The notes beneath the pieces are model-generated. The model saw only the letters and a program-made list of their open reading frames with translations. It ran no database searches and was not told the DNA's origin. Positions 44,067 through 53,431 of a DNA stretch of 64,000 bases are shown piece after piece (the first letter of the stretch is position 1; each line of letters opens with the position of its first letter). The position numbers and the translations under genes were made by a program. This DNA comes from Acinetobacter sp. BY419. Lineage in GTDB: Bacteria > Pseudomonadota > Gammaproteobacteria > Pseudomonadales > Moraxellaceae. The stretch spans positions 1-64,000 of the forward strand of contig NZ_JAGFXZ010000004.1 of NCBI RefSeq assembly GCF_019038395.1, read 5' to 3'.

Positions 44067-45596
44067 ATGACGCAAACTAACGCTCAATCGACTTCTGAAC
44101 CCATCATTTCTGAAAACGATTTAATTGCACAGCGTCATGCCAAGTTAAAGCAAATCGAAGCTCAGGCAAAAGAAACAGGTAAGAGCCCATGGCCGAATAC
44201 CTTTAAGCGTGAGCATTATGCCCAAGATTTACAAGACCAGTTCGCTGATAAATCTAAAGAAGAAATTGAAGCAGGCGAAAAGGTCTACGTCAAAGTTGCC
44301 GGTCGTGTGATGTTGAACCGCGGTTCATTTATCGTGATCCAGGACATGACAGGTCGTATCCAGCTTTATGTGGCGCGTAAAGAACTTACTGCAGATGTAC
44401 TGGCCACTATTAAAGGTCTGGATCTTGGCGACATTATTGCAGTTGAAGGTTATATCGGTCGTTCAGGTAAAGGCGATCTGTATGTACATATCGAACATTT
44501 TGAATTACTGACCAAGTCACTGCGTCCACTGCCAGACAAGTTCCATGGTCTGAACGATACGGAAGTGAAGTATCGTAAACGTTACCTAGATCTGATCGTT
44601 AACGAAGAAACGCGTAAAACTTTTGAAATTCGTGCCAAAGTTGTGGCGGGTATTCGTGCCTTCCTGACTGAAAAGCGCTATATGGAAGTTGAAACGCCAA
44701 TGATGCATGTGATTCCAGGCGGTGCATCGGCACGTCCTTTCGAAACACATCACAATGCACTGGATATGTCATTGTTCTTGCGTATTGCGCCAGAACTTTA
44801 CTTAAAACGTTTGGTGGTTGGCGGTTTTGAACGTGTGTTTGAAATTAACCGTAACTTCCGTAACGAAGGTGTTTCTACGCGTCATAACCCTGAATTCACC
44901 ATGATCGAATTCTACCAGGCTTATGCAGATTACAAAGATTTGATGGAATTGACCGAGCAAATGCTGGAGCGTCTGGCAATTGATATCTTGGGTACGACTG
45001 ACGTGCCTTATGGCGATGAAGTATATAGCTTCAAAGGGCCATTCAAGAAGATTTCAATGTTCGATGCGATTCTGGAAAATAACCCACAATTTACTCCTGA
45101 AAATGTCAATGACCGTGAGTTCCTGGCAAAATTTCTTCAGGAAGAATTAAAAGAGCAAGTGAAGCCAGGTTTTGGTCTGGGCAAACTGCAAACGATGGTA
45201 TTTGAAGAAACCGTAGAAACTAAATTGCGTCAACCAACGTTCATTACCGAGTATCCAGCGGAAACTTCTCCATTGGCACGCCGTAATGATCACAATCCAC
45301 ACATTACCGACCGTTTTGAATTCTTCATCGGTGGTCGTGAATTGGCAAATGGCTTCTCGGAGTTAAATGATCCAATCGACCAGGCAGAGCGTTTCCAGGC
45401 ACAGGTTGCTGAAAAAGATGCCGGTGATGATGAAGCGATGCATTACGATGCAGACTTTGTAGAAGCGCTGGAATATGGCTTACCGCCAACAGCAGGTGAA
45501 GGTATCGGTATTGACCGTCTGGTGATGATCTTTGCCAATGCAGCAAGTATCCGTGATGTAATCCTGTTCCCGCATATGCGTCATAAAAATGCTTAA
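44067..45596 (+). CDS. lysS: lysyl-tRNA synthetase, class II
   Basis: Charges tRNA-Lys. The 509-residue protein has an N-terminal OB-fold anticodon domain (about 70-170, [20 protein letters not shown]) and the class II core: motif 1 near 220 ([16 protein letters not shown]), motif 2 [20 protein letters not shown] near 275, and motif 3 [12 protein letters not shown] near 482. The TCTTATCGAGGCAGAG upstream gives a ribosome site. It has its own terminator. The upstream region may be a structured leader or separate RNA. Confidence 0.97.
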   Translation: MTQTNAQSTSEPIISENDLIAQRHAKLKQIEAQAKETGKSPWPNTFKREHYAQDLQDQFADKSKEEIEAGEKVYVKVAGRVMLNRGSFIVIQDMTGRIQLYVARKELTADVLATIKGLDLGDIIAVEGYIGRSGKGDLYVHIEHFELLTKSLRPLPDKFHGLNDTEVKYRKRYLDLIVNEETRKTFEIRAKVVAGIRAFLTEKRYMEVETPMMHVIPGGASARPFETHHNALDMSLFLRIAPELYLKRLVVGGFERVFEINRNFRNEGVSTRHNPEFTMIEFYQAYADYKDLMELTEQMLERLAIDILGTTDVPYGDEVYSFKGPFKKISMFDAILENNPQFTPENVNDREFLAKFLQEELKEQVKPGFGLGKLQTMVFEETVETKLRQPTFITEYPAETSPLARRNDHNPHITDRFEFFIGGRELANGFSELNDPIDQAERFQAQVAEKDAGDDEAMHYDADFVEALEYGLPPTAGEGIGIDRLVMIFANAASIRDVILFPHMRHKNA

Positions 45597-45607
45597 GTGC
45601 TGAAGAC

Positions 45608-45634
45608 AAAAAACCCGCTCTGGCGGGTTTTTTT
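45608..45634 (+). terminator. lysS terminator
   Basis: AAAAAACCCGC-TCTG-GCGGGTTTTTT. Confidence 0.92.
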
Positions 45635-45669
45635 ATACTTGAAATAAAATATACTCAAAAATTAAAGAC

Positions 45670-45850
45670 AAAAAAAACGCAATGATTGGGGTTGTCATTG
45701 CGTAGAAAAAGGAATGTTTTTTCAAACTACTTCAAAATTAACTGTGGAGAGAGTTAAATCTGATTCCTTACTGAATATGGTTATAATAGGACGCATTCTC
45801 ATATGACTCATCAGTATTCATGTTAATACATGTTAAATAAGGTTAAAACT
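45670..45850 (-). ncRNA. probable small RNA downstream of trpS (Aar-like position)
   Basis: On the minus strand a clean intrinsic terminator (ACGCAATGA...TCATTGCGT followed by eight T, 45703 down to 45670) has no coding gene in front of it: trpS already ends at its own terminator (45904-45931). A -10-like CATAAT (45857-45862, minus strand) would give a transcript of about 180 nt. No reading frame with a ribosome site lies inside. In A. baylyi an sRNA of about 180 nt named Aar is described next to trpS (from memory), so this may be its homologue. The -35 is poor. Confidence 0.45.
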
Positions 45851-45903
45851 ATGAAGATTATGTGGGGGTATTTGCATCATTTATGCGCATTCTAGTTTAA
45901 ATA

Positions 45904-45931
45904 AAAAAAGCCCTTCATCAGAAGGGCTTTT
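45904..45931 (-). terminator. trpS terminator
   Basis: AAAAGCCCTTC-ATCA-GAAGGGCTTTT, T-runs on both sides. Confidence 0.88.
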
Positions 45932-45947
45932 AAGGGCAATTTTATAT

Positions 45948-46961
45948 TTAAAAATGGAATACGCCGAGACCAGATTTAACTTCATCCAGTGTCGCTTGGG
46001 TAATATCGCGACATTTATCGGTACCAGTTTTCAGAATGTCCATGATGTAATCCGGATCTTTCGCCAGTTCAATACGACGCTCACGGATTGGACCGATCAA
46101 TTCTTTGAGAATACCTTCCAGACGTTTTTTCACCGTACCATCGCCCAAACCACCACGACGATAATGAGCTTTGAGTTCTTCGAGTTCTTCTTTGTTTGGA
46201 TCAAAGGCATCAAGATAGGTGAATACTACATTGCCTTCAACCTGACCCGGGTCTTCAATGCGCAGGTGGTTTGGATCGGTATACATGGCATTGACAGCTT
46301 TCTTGATATCTTTATCTGTCGCATCCAGCACAATGGTATTGCCCAAAGATTTCGACATTTTCGCTTTACCATCAAAACCCGGTAAACGGCCGACATTGGA
46401 CAGAAGAGCCTTACATTCTGGTAACAGGTCATGACCGATTTGACGGTTCAGACGACGCACGATTTCATTGGTCTGTTCGATCATTGGAATCTGATCTTCG
46501 CCTACAGGAACAACAGTGGCCTTAAATGCCGTAATGTCGGCAGCTTGAGCCACCGGGTAGCACAAGAAACCGGCAGGAATATCACGCTCAAAACCACGCA
46601 TCTGGATTTCAGATTTGATGGTTGGGTTACGCTCAAGACGTGAAACAGTCACGAAATTGAGGTACAGCATGGTCAGTTCGTTTAAGGCAGGTAAACATGA
46701 CTGAACACAAATGGTGGTTTTGCTTGGATCAATACCGACAGCCAGATAATCCGTTGCCACTTCAATAATATTGCGACGTACTTTTTCAAAGTTATCGGCA
46801 TTATCGGTGAGTGCCTGAGCATCAGCGAGTAACAAGTGTTGATGGTGAGAATCTTGCAGACCTACACGAGAGCGTAATGAACCCACAAAGTGGCCGAGGT
46901 GGAGTTGTCCGGTAGGACGGTCGCCCGTCAAGATCACTGGACGATTATCTTGATTACTCAT
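45948..46961 (-). CDS. trpS: tryptophanyl-tRNA synthetase
   Basis: Class I enzyme that charges tRNA-Trp; 337 residues, normal size. HIGH-type motif TGDRPTGQLHLGHFVGSL at about 11-28, and the KMSKS loop in GKAKMSKSLGNTI near 195. The C-terminal helical domain ends VKSGLGVFHF. It appears monocistronic with a terminator 17 bp after the stop and a probable sRNA gene behind it. Confidence 0.97.
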   Translation of the reverse strand: MSNQDNRPVILTGDRPTGQLHLGHFVGSLRSRVGLQDSHHQHLLLADAQALTDNADNFEKVRRNIIEVATDYLAVGIDPSKTTICVQSCLPALNELTMLYLNFVTVSRLERNPTIKSEIQMRGFERDIPAGFLCYPVAQAADITAFKATVVPVGEDQIPMIEQTNEIVRRLNRQIGHDLLPECKALLSNVGRLPGFDGKAKMSKSLGNTIVLDATDKDIKKAVNAMYTDPNHLRIEDPGQVEGNVVFTYLDAFDPNKEELEELKAHYRRGGLGDGTVKKRLEGILKELIGPIRERRIELAKDPDYIMDILKTGTDKCRDITQATLDEVKSGLGVFHF

Positions 46962-47150
46962 TATCTATTCCAAAGGGTAGTCAGTACTACAGCTGTATTT
47001 TAACGAATGGCAACATTGTACGGTATTCTGTTTTTGATTGTCAGCCAGAAAAAAAGCTGTATTAAAAAAATCTTATTAATTAAACAAGTGAATACAATAT
47101 TTTTAAGAATTTTGATTAAAATAAACTGAATTACGAAAAGGATAATATGT

Positions 47151-48077
47151 ATGGCGAGCAGTTTATTACTATTATTAGATGATATTGCTACGGTCCTCGA
47201 TGATGTTGCTGTCATGAGCAAAATGGCAGCCAAAAAAACTGCAGGGGTACTCGGTGATGATCTGGCGTTAAATGCTCAGCAAGTCAGTGGGGTTCGCGCA
47301 GATCGTGAATTGCCTGTGGTGTGGAAAGTCGCAAAAGGCTCTTTTGTTAATAAATTGGTTCTGGTACCACTGGCATTGTTCATCAGTTTTATTGCGGCCT
47401 GGCTGATTAATCCTTTATTGGTGCTGGGGGGCTTATTCCTGTGCTATGAAGGTGTAGAGAAGATTGTTCACAGTTTTCATACGCCTAAAGCCAAAGATGC
47501 AGAACAGGCACAACAACAATTGATTCAAACAGAAACCGATCTGATTCAGTACGAAAATGATAAGGTTAAAGGCGCAATCCGTACCGATTTTATTCTTTCA
47601 GCAGAAATCATTGTCATTACTTTGGGAACCGTCGCAGCTGCGTCGATGTTGACCAAAGTGAGTGTACTGAGTCTGATCGCCGTGGTCATGACGATTGGCG
47701 TCTATGGTTTTGTGGCACTGATTGTTAAACTGGATGATATTGGCTTACATTTAACTGAGCAGCAGTCGGATATTAAACAGACGCTGGGGCGTGGCTTATT
47801 GGCATTTGCACCGATTTTGATGAAAATTCTTTCTATCGTTGGAACTGCTGCGATGTTCTTGGTAGGTGGCGGTATTATTAACCATGCCATTCCAGTGATT
47901 CACCACTTTACTGAAGACAGTGTGGCATTTGTACAGGATATTCCAAGTATCGGAAATATCGTAGGTGCATTGACCCCGAGCTTGATTAATTTAGCAGTGG
48001 GTATTTTGGCGGGCTTACTGGTCTTGCTGGTGATTGGCTTAATTAAAAAAATCTGGCCAAAATCAGCTAAAGCTTAA
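47151..48077 (+). CDS. DUF808 inner-membrane protein (YedI-like)
   Basis: A 308-residue membrane protein. The N-terminus MASSLLLLLDDIATVLDDVA followed by KKTAGVLGDDLALNAQQVSG is the DUF808 signature. Hydrophobic helices at about 65-85, 88-105, 145-185, 220-250 and 270-300. Function unknown. AAAAGGA precedes ATG 47151. The zinc peptidase gene follows after 48 bp on the same strand and they may be co-transcribed. Confidence 0.88.
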   Translation: MASSLLLLLDDIATVLDDVAVMSKMAAKKTAGVLGDDLALNAQQVSGVRADRELPVVWKVAKGSFVNKLVLVPLALFISFIAAWLINPLLVLGGLFLCYEGVEKIVHSFHTPKAKDAEQAQQQLIQTETDLIQYENDKVKGAIRTDFILSAEIIVITLGTVAAASMLTKVSVLSLIAVVMTIGVYGFVALIVKLDDIGLHLTEQQSDIKQTLGRGLLAFAPILMKILSIVGTAAMFLVGGGIINHAIPVIHHFTEDSVAFVQDIPSIGNIVGALTPSLINLAVGILAGLLVLLVIGLIKKIWPKSAKA

Positions 48078-48125
48078 AGTGTCAAAATATCTGGATATTG
48101 AGCAGATTAAAAGAAGGGAAAGGCT

Positions 48126-49031
48126 ATGCGTTGGAAAGGTCGTCGTGTCAGTAGTAATGTAGAAGACCGTCGCGGTGGTGGTGCCAAAGCTGGCGGAATC
48201 AGTATTGTCGGGTTGATTGTGGCCTTTGTGGCCTGGAAATTTTTCGGTGTCGATCCACAGCAAGCCTATCAAACCACCAAACAGGTCACTCAGGGCGTAT
48301 CAGGTGCAGCAGAAACACGTGGCCTGGAAAATCCTACCCCAGAACAGCAAGAATCGATTGAGTTTGTCGGAACCGTATTGGCAGATACTGAAGATACCTG
48401 GAATCAGGTGTTTCAGCAGCAGTTAAATCAGCAGTATGTTCCTCCGAAACTGGTCTTGTTCAATGGCATCGTAAATTCGGGTTGTGGTACGGCTCAGGCG
48501 GCGATGGGCCCTTTCTACTGTCCGGCAGACCAGAAAGTATATATCGATACCGCGTTCTTTAAGGATATGCGCACTCAGATGGGCATTAGCGGAGAACAGA
48601 ATGCCACCGAACTTTCCCGTAATGATCAGGCTGGGGACTTTGCGCTGGCCTACGTGGTGGCTCATGAAGTAGGTCATCATATCCAGACAATTTTAGGGAT
48701 TTCCTCTCAAGTGCAACAGGCACGACAGCAGGCAAGTGAAGTACAGAGTAACCAGCTTTCAGTACGTCAGGAATTGCAGGCAGACTGTCTGGCCGGAGTC
48801 TGGGCCTACCATAATCATCAGCGGACCCAGTTTCTGGAACAGGGTGATGTGCAGGAAGCCATGGACACCGCACATAAAATCGGTGATGACTATTTACAGA
48901 AACGTGCTCGCGGACAGGTGGTACCGGACAGCTTTACCCATGGCAGCAGCGCACAGCGGGTACACTGGTTTAATACTGGCTTGAAATCTGGTCAGGTTTC
49001 GAATTGCGATACTTTTAACCAAAATATTTAA
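48126..49031 (+). CDS. ypfJ: YpfJ-type neutral zinc metallopeptidase
   Basis: A 301-residue protein with a short Arg-rich cytoplasmic start, one membrane helix (about 24-41) and a periplasmic domain. The zinc-binding HExxH is H180-E181-V-G-H184 (VVAHEVGHHIQ), with the expected downstream ligand region ELQADCLAGVW near 218-228. MRWKGRRVSSNVEDRRG is the characteristic YpfJ N-terminus. Activity and substrate of the family are not established. The GAAGGGAAAGG ribosome site is clear. Confidence 0.9.
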   Translation: MRWKGRRVSSNVEDRRGGGAKAGGISIVGLIVAFVAWKFFGVDPQQAYQTTKQVTQGVSGAAETRGLENPTPEQQESIEFVGTVLADTEDTWNQVFQQQLNQQYVPPKLVLFNGIVNSGCGTAQAAMGPFYCPADQKVYIDTAFFKDMRTQMGISGEQNATELSRNDQAGDFALAYVVAHEVGHHIQTILGISSQVQQARQQASEVQSNQLSVRQELQADCLAGVWAYHNHQRTQFLEQGDVQEAMDTAHKIGDDYLQKRARGQVVPDSFTHGSSAQRVHWFNTGLKSGQVSNCDTFNQNI

Positions 49032-49044
49032 CTTGTTTCCATAT

Positions 49045-49070
49045 AAAAAAGGAGTGGATGCTCCTTTTTT
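49045..49070. terminator. terminator between ypfJ and convergent gene
   Basis: AAAAAAGGAG-TGGATG-CTCCTTTTTT; overlaps the stop codon region of the gene at 49069. Confidence 0.88.
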
Positions 49071-49623
49071 ATTTATGCAGAAAACGCCGGAAATTTCTTA
49101 ATATCTTGATACTGACAAATAACGCAGCCAAAGCAAACAGGGCAATGGCAAAGACGGTATATTTGAGATTGCTGATGTCATTTTGATAAAACTGCTGAAT
49201 ATCAGGTTTGGTATATTCGAGAGCAGTTATTTTGCCGGTCCGGCTGTCTCTGAACTGAATTTTTTCAATATAAAACAGGTTTCCCGCTTTAATTAAGTCA
49301 ACGCTCTGGATTTGACGGGCATGTGATTGATTGTCGTCATCACTACATAAAGCGCTGTAATGCTCACAATTAATTTTGGCCACATAACCATTTCCTGCAA
49401 TCAGAATAAAAATGGCATTGTCCGGTCGCTGGTTATTAGATACCAAAACATACTGTTCGCCAGTGGTGCTTTTCAGGGGAATGCTGGTTGCCTGCTGATA
49501 ATGCTGTTCTGCCTGCAGAATTTCCTGAATTTTAGTGAAGCAGGTAAAACATAAGGCCAACGTGATCAGAAAAATCACGCTCGCAAAACAGAGGCGAAAA
49601 ATGGTTTTGACAGTTTGATGCAT
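49069..49623 (-). CDS. hypothetical protein with two membrane helices
   Basis: Not recognised. From ATG 49623 (MHQTVKTIFRLCFASVIFL) the product has about 184 residues: an N-terminal membrane helix (about 8-28), a predicted periplasmic domain with two cysteines near 87-94 (INCEHYSALCSDDDN), and a second helix near 153-173 followed by a basic tail (KILRNFRRFLHK). The topology suggests both ends inside the cell. A frame extension to 49659 is possible but less likely. No operon partner; it is divergent from the antiporter gene. Confidence 0.6.
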   Translation of the reverse strand: MHQTVKTIFRLCFASVIFLITLALCFTCFTKIQEILQAEQHYQQATSIPLKSTTGEQYVLVSNNQRPDNAIFILIAGNGYVAKINCEHYSALCSDDDNQSHARQIQSVDLIKAGNLFYIEKIQFRDSRTGKITALEYTKPDIQQFYQNDISNLKYTVFAIALFALAALFVSIKILRNFRRFLHK

Positions 49624-49838
49624 GGGAGAAAAATTCAAAATAGAAAGATGGGAAAACAAAAGCCAAGTGCTGATCTGTATGTTAAATCATCATTTGAAAA
49701 TACTGAAAAGAAACTTAACTCAATTCGATAAAAAGAGGATTAAACTTGTTTTGCCAGCATGTCTTGCTATTCAAATCTCTATTTTGATAATGCCGCTCGG
49801 CGCATATTGTTCCATCTCGCCAGACTTTAGGAAACCGA

Positions 49839-51338
49839 ATGGGAAATTTCTTTTTTCTTCAGCTACTCACGGTGGTCTTTGCACTTTCCATTGCCACCAC
49901 CATGTTTAATAAGCGTGTTTTAGGTTTTCCGCAAGCGATCGGTGTCCCGATTGTTTCGGCCATCTTTGTTTTTATTTTGCAGTGGGGCGCCAGTTTATTG
50001 CATGGCAATCCATTCTTCAATATTAACATTGAGAATATCGAGCAGGCTGTTCGTCACGTAGATTTTTATGATTTTCTGATCAATGGCGTGATCTGCTTTA
50101 TTCTGACCTCATCCGCGCTGAAATTTAAGGTCTCAGATTTGCGTAACCACTGGCGGCCAATCAGTATTCTGGCGGGCCTGGCTTTAGTGTTCTGTGCGGT
50201 GTTCTTTGGCGTGGTGCTGTACGGTTATCAATTCCTGATTGGCAAGCATGTCGACCTGCTGGTTTTGCTGCTGCTCGGTGCCGCCTTGGGCGCTACAGAT
50301 CCGATCGGCATTAAAAGTGTATTGAGTTCAGTTCGCGCACCGCATCATCTGATTGTTAAGCTGGAAGGCGAATCACTATTTAATGATGCGATGTGTATTG
50401 CCTTATTTATGACCTTGCTCAATGTTCTGCAAGGTGAAAACTTTACGGTATTGTCAGTACTGCAAACCCTGCTTTATGAGATTGTGGTGGCGGTGCTGAT
50501 TGGGCTTGGATTTGGATTTGCGATCTTGCGGATCTTGCGCGGCAAACATGAAATGGAATCGCTGATCCTGACCACAGCCTTGCTGGCTTGTGGTTCATAT
50601 CTGGTGGCACTGCTGGCACATGCTTCAGCGCCTATTGCCTGTGTGATTGGCGGATTGATTGTCGGTAATAAATGGAAAGAAATCCTGGCTGATGCCGAAA
50701 TTGGTGACGTCAATCATTTCTGGCATACGGTTGAAGGGATTATCAATTCATTCCTGTTTACCCTGATTGGTCTGGAATTATTTATTCTGGATTTGAGCAC
50801 CAGTCTGGTTCTGGGCGGAATGGTGGCCTTTGTCATTCTGCATTTGGCCCGTTTTGCAGCTAACTATCTGGCCTTTGCGATGTTTCCAAAAGTCAGCAAG
50901 AAAAGCTACAACGGCAGTTTAACCATCCTGTCTTGGGGCGGGGTACGGGGCGGGATTTCCCTGGCACTCATTTTAGCTGTAGCCAATGTTCCTCAGCTGG
51001 AAGCCTATAGCAGTATTCTGGTGGGCTATACTTTTATTGTGGTGCTATTGTCTGGTGTGGTGTGTGGCTTGGGGCTGCCTGCGGTCATGAATGCTTTTTA
51101 CTATAACCCCAATGAAGAAACTGAGGGGTTTAAAGGCTGGTATCAACGCATGTGCCACAAGCTGAACCGTAAGGGTTTTCAGTATATTGTCGGTGAAGAT
51201 ACCAAAGGAAATGAGACCATCACTATTTTTCAGCCAGAGATTCTGATTGATCAGAAAGATGCAGATGGTGTGGCTACGGTGCATCATCCAGACAAGGTTC
51301 AAGAGGTAAAACGACTGGAAAATCCGGATAATTTCTAA
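49839..51338 (+). CDS. CPA1-family Na+/H+ antiporter (NhaP-like)
   Basis: A 499-residue inner-membrane exchanger with 12-13 helices. The CPA1 core is visible: LGAALGATDPIGIKSVL (TDP motif of the unwound helix, near 150), EGESLFNDAMCIALF with the ion-binding Asn-Asp pair (near 180), and SWGGVRGGISLALILA with the conserved Arg (near 366). A cytoplasmic tail of about 85 residues follows the last helix, perhaps regulatory. Ion preference (Na, K or Li) cannot be read from sequence. ATG 49839. Confidence 0.9.
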   Translation: MGNFFFLQLLTVVFALSIATTMFNKRVLGFPQAIGVPIVSAIFVFILQWGASLLHGNPFFNINIENIEQAVRHVDFYDFLINGVICFILTSSALKFKVSDLRNHWRPISILAGLALVFCAVFFGVVLYGYQFLIGKHVDLLVLLLLGAALGATDPIGIKSVLSSVRAPHHLIVKLEGESLFNDAMCIALFMTLLNVLQGENFTVLSVLQTLLYEIVVAVLIGLGFGFAILRILRGKHEMESLILTTALLACGSYLVALLAHASAPIACVIGGLIVGNKWKEILADAEIGDVNHFWHTVEGIINSFLFTLIGLELFILDLSTSLVLGGMVAFVILHLARFAANYLAFAMFPKVSKKSYNGSLTILSWGGVRGGISLALILAVANVPQLEAYSSILVGYTFIVVLLSGVVCGLGLPAVMNAFYYNPNEETEGFKGWYQRMCHKLNRKGFQYIVGEDTKGNETITIFQPEILIDQKDADGVATVHHPDKVQEVKRLENPDNF

Positions 51339-51491
51339 AGATAAAATACAGAAAATAACGGGCTATTGAATTATTTTGCATACCAAGATGAGATGGCTTG
51401 AATTAGTGTTTAATCAGGCCTGATCATTTTCCTATAGTGGTTAATGGGGAGATTAGGGCGTGATGTTTGATTTAAATGAGCTATTGAGCAG

Positions 51492-51839
51492 ATGAATATC
51501 AGCAAGACAAATTTAGCCAGTCAGGAAATGGCAGAAATGATTTTGGTCGTAGTCAATCAGATCCCGTATGCCAAAGTTGCCACTTATGGACAGATTGCCA
51601 GACTGGCAGGTTTGCCCAAACATGCGCGATTGGTCGGGCGGCTATTAAGTCATTTAAATACGGATACTGATATTCCCTGGTATCGGGTGATCAATGCTCA
51701 GGCGAAAATCAGCCTGAAGCAACTGGATGAAAATGGCCAGAATATCCAGCAGCAAAAACTCCTGCAGGAAGGAATTTTTCTTAGAGGGGATCGCGTGGAT
51801 TTAAAACGCTATCAATGGGATGGCTTGGTCGAGATATAA
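51492..51839 (+). CDS. alkyltransferase-like protein (ATL)
   Basis: A 115-residue protein homologous to the DNA-binding domain of O6-alkylguanine-DNA methyltransferase: IPYAKVATYGQIARLAGLP, ARLVGRLLSHL, and IPWYRVINAQ. In active methyltransferases the last motif is PCHRV with the acceptor Cys; here it is PWYRV with Trp in place of Cys, which defines ATL proteins. ATLs bind O6-alkylguanine without repairing it and hand it to nucleotide excision repair. Length fits the YbaZ/Atl1 class. Confidence 0.9.
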   Translation: MNISKTNLASQEMAEMILVVVNQIPYAKVATYGQIARLAGLPKHARLVGRLLSHLNTDTDIPWYRVINAQAKISLKQLDENGQNIQQQKLLQEGIFLRGDRVDLKRYQWDGLVEI

Positions 51840-51876
51840 AAACCCCACTTGGCAAAAAGTGGGGGTTACAAATAAT

Positions 51877-52317
51877 TTACTTGCGAATAACCATCACTGG
51901 AATATCAGCCTGGCTTAGAATGCTTTGTGCTACGCTGCCAAGGAACAGTTTTTTGAAGCCAGTGCGGCCATGGGAGCCAATTACAATCAGGTCAGAATTT
52001 AAATCTTTTGCTGCCTTGATAATCTCGCTATAAATCACCTGACCCTCAAGCAGCTGTGTATCCACTTCAATACCGGCATCAGAGAATTTTGCTTTGGCTT
52101 CATCCAGGGTTTTTAAAATTGAAGTGCGAGCACGTTCAATCAGGTCATTGGTTTGTGCCGCAGAGATATATTCTGCAGCGATATAAGGGTCCAGTGCCAG
52201 CACCTGTACCACTGTTACTTTGCTGTTAAATGCTTTGGCAATTTCTACTGCTTTATCTACTGCAGCATAAGATGTTTCTGAACCGTCAATGGGTACTAAA
52301 ATATGTTCAAAAGGCAT
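51877..52317 (-). CDS. universal stress protein UspA family
   Basis: A 146-residue single Usp domain. The N-terminal ILVPIDGSETSYAAVDKAVE and the C-terminal ATP-binding signature GSHGRTGFKKLFLGSVA followed by PVMVIRK are intact, so it likely binds ATP and dimerises. Converges with the ATL gene. Exact stress role unknown. Confidence 0.92.
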   Translation of the reverse strand: MPFEHILVPIDGSETSYAAVDKAVEIAKAFNSKVTVVQVLALDPYIAAEYISAAQTNDLIERARTSILKTLDEAKAKFSDAGIEVDTQLLEGQVIYSEIIKAAKDLNSDLIVIGSHGRTGFKKLFLGSVAQSILSQADIPVMVIRK

Positions 52318-52557
52318 TAGAATTCTCCTGAGGGGAATTAAGAGTTATAAAAGTATGACGCGTTAAACCGGGTACGAATAGTTGTTTATACTTTGATCAT
52401 AGCCTGTATTGTATAAAAATAAAACCAAGTAAATACATAGGTATAATGTCTAATAGATGAAAGAATGAAGTGCCTGTTTAAAGCTATTTAACTCGGTGAT
52501 TTATTTAGATTAAGTTGATCATTTATATAAATTTAATCGGCTAGATCACCGTAAAGG

Positions 52558-52962
52558 TCACTCACATTGAATGGAGGTCGGGTCTAATTTTATTTGAGGT
52601 GACAGCTGTTGATAACGATTTAAAACAGTTTGGGTTTCAGTCCCATAAATTCGCTGTTGCAGTTGCTGGATTTTGTGTTCTGTAACATGCAAACGCGCAC
52701 AATGTAATGCAATCTGATTTTCTCGGGTGACCGCCAGCCGTTTAGTCTGATCATACTCCAGATAGCGTTCTATTTTCTGCTGGGCTTTGCTGAGTTGTAC
52801 CAAAGCACGTTTTTGTTGCATGCTCATAAGTTGATGCTGATTAATCCACTGTGCCACATCACGTCTGACGCCATTATAATCTACGAAAATAGGAGAGATG
52901 ATCTGGCAGGCACTCAGGGTTGAAAGACCAATCACGAGAATAAGTAATTTGATTTTATACAT
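52558..52962 (-). CDS. small predicted lipoprotein
   Basis: A 134-residue protein with a type II signal peptide: MYKIKLLILVIGLSTLSAC, lipobox LSAC with the lipidated Cys at 19. The mature part is helical and Gln/Arg-rich with a coiled-coil-like stretch (about 50-110) and two further cysteines near 88 and 133. I do not recognise the family. No close neighbours on this strand. Confidence 0.72.
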   Translation of the reverse strand: MYKIKLLILVIGLSTLSACQIISPIFVDYNGVRRDVAQWINQHQLMSMQQKRALVQLSKAQQKIERYLEYDQTKRLAVTRENQIALHCARLHVTEHKIQQLQQRIYGTETQTVLNRYQQLSPQIKLDPTSIQCE

Positions 52963-53093
52963 CTGATGAATCCTCGAAGAATTAAATGGTGGTATGAATG
53001 TGTGAATTACATACTAAAAAAACTATTTTTGTTTAAAATTTAAAACTTTATTCTTTATTTGCATAAAGACTGAACATTTGTGTTCTAAAATGC

Positions 53094-53122
53094 TTGACGA
53101 TACAAGCCGAAATTACGATAAT
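53094..53122 (+). promoter_or_regulatory. sigma-70 promoter of tRNA-Met
   Basis: TTGACG, 17-bp spacer, GATAAT; predicted start near 53129, 9 bp before the mature tRNA. A near-consensus promoter. Confidence 0.75.
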
Positions 53123-53137
53123 GCGCACACAGTTTAC

Positions 53138-53214
53138 GGCTATGTAGCTCAGTTGGTTAGAGCACCGCACTCATAATGCGGGGGTCACAAGTTCAAGTCT
53201 CGTCATAGCCACCA
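53138..53214 (+). tRNA. tRNA-Met (CAU), elongator type
   Basis: 77 nt including encoded CCA. Acceptor stem GGCTATG pairs with CATAGCC; D-loop AGTTGGTTA; anticodon loop CTCATAA flanked by CCGCA/TGCGG, anticodon CAT. T-loop TTCAAGT. The first base pair is G-C and the overall sequence matches elongator tRNA-Met rather than initiator. An A-C mismatch in the T stem is also present in the E. coli gene as I recall. tRNA-Ile2 (also CAU in DNA) is less likely. Confidence 0.95.
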
Positions 53215-53220
53215 TTTTAA

Positions 53221-53252
53221 AAGACCAAGCTCTCAGCTTGGTCTCTTTTTTT
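53221..53252 (+). terminator. tRNA-Met terminator
   Basis: AGACCAAGC-TCTCA-GCTTGGTCT followed by CTTTTTTT. Confidence 0.92.
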
Positions 53253-53431
53253 GTCTTTTAAAAAGTACTGCGAACACTAACAAAATAATTGAACAATCTA
53301 CTAATTTTGCAGTATCCCCCAAACATCAATTTTATTTAATATAGAATATGATCTGTGGTTTTGCTGCCGCATAAAAAAATCGTCCCAGCATGCACTGGAA
53401 CGATTCTAATTTACATCATTGGGAACAGAAT

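Noticed and set aside
53138..53214. Attachment site or island at tRNA-Met
   Set aside because: Neighbours are core genes, no integrase and no repeated tRNA 3' end were seen.
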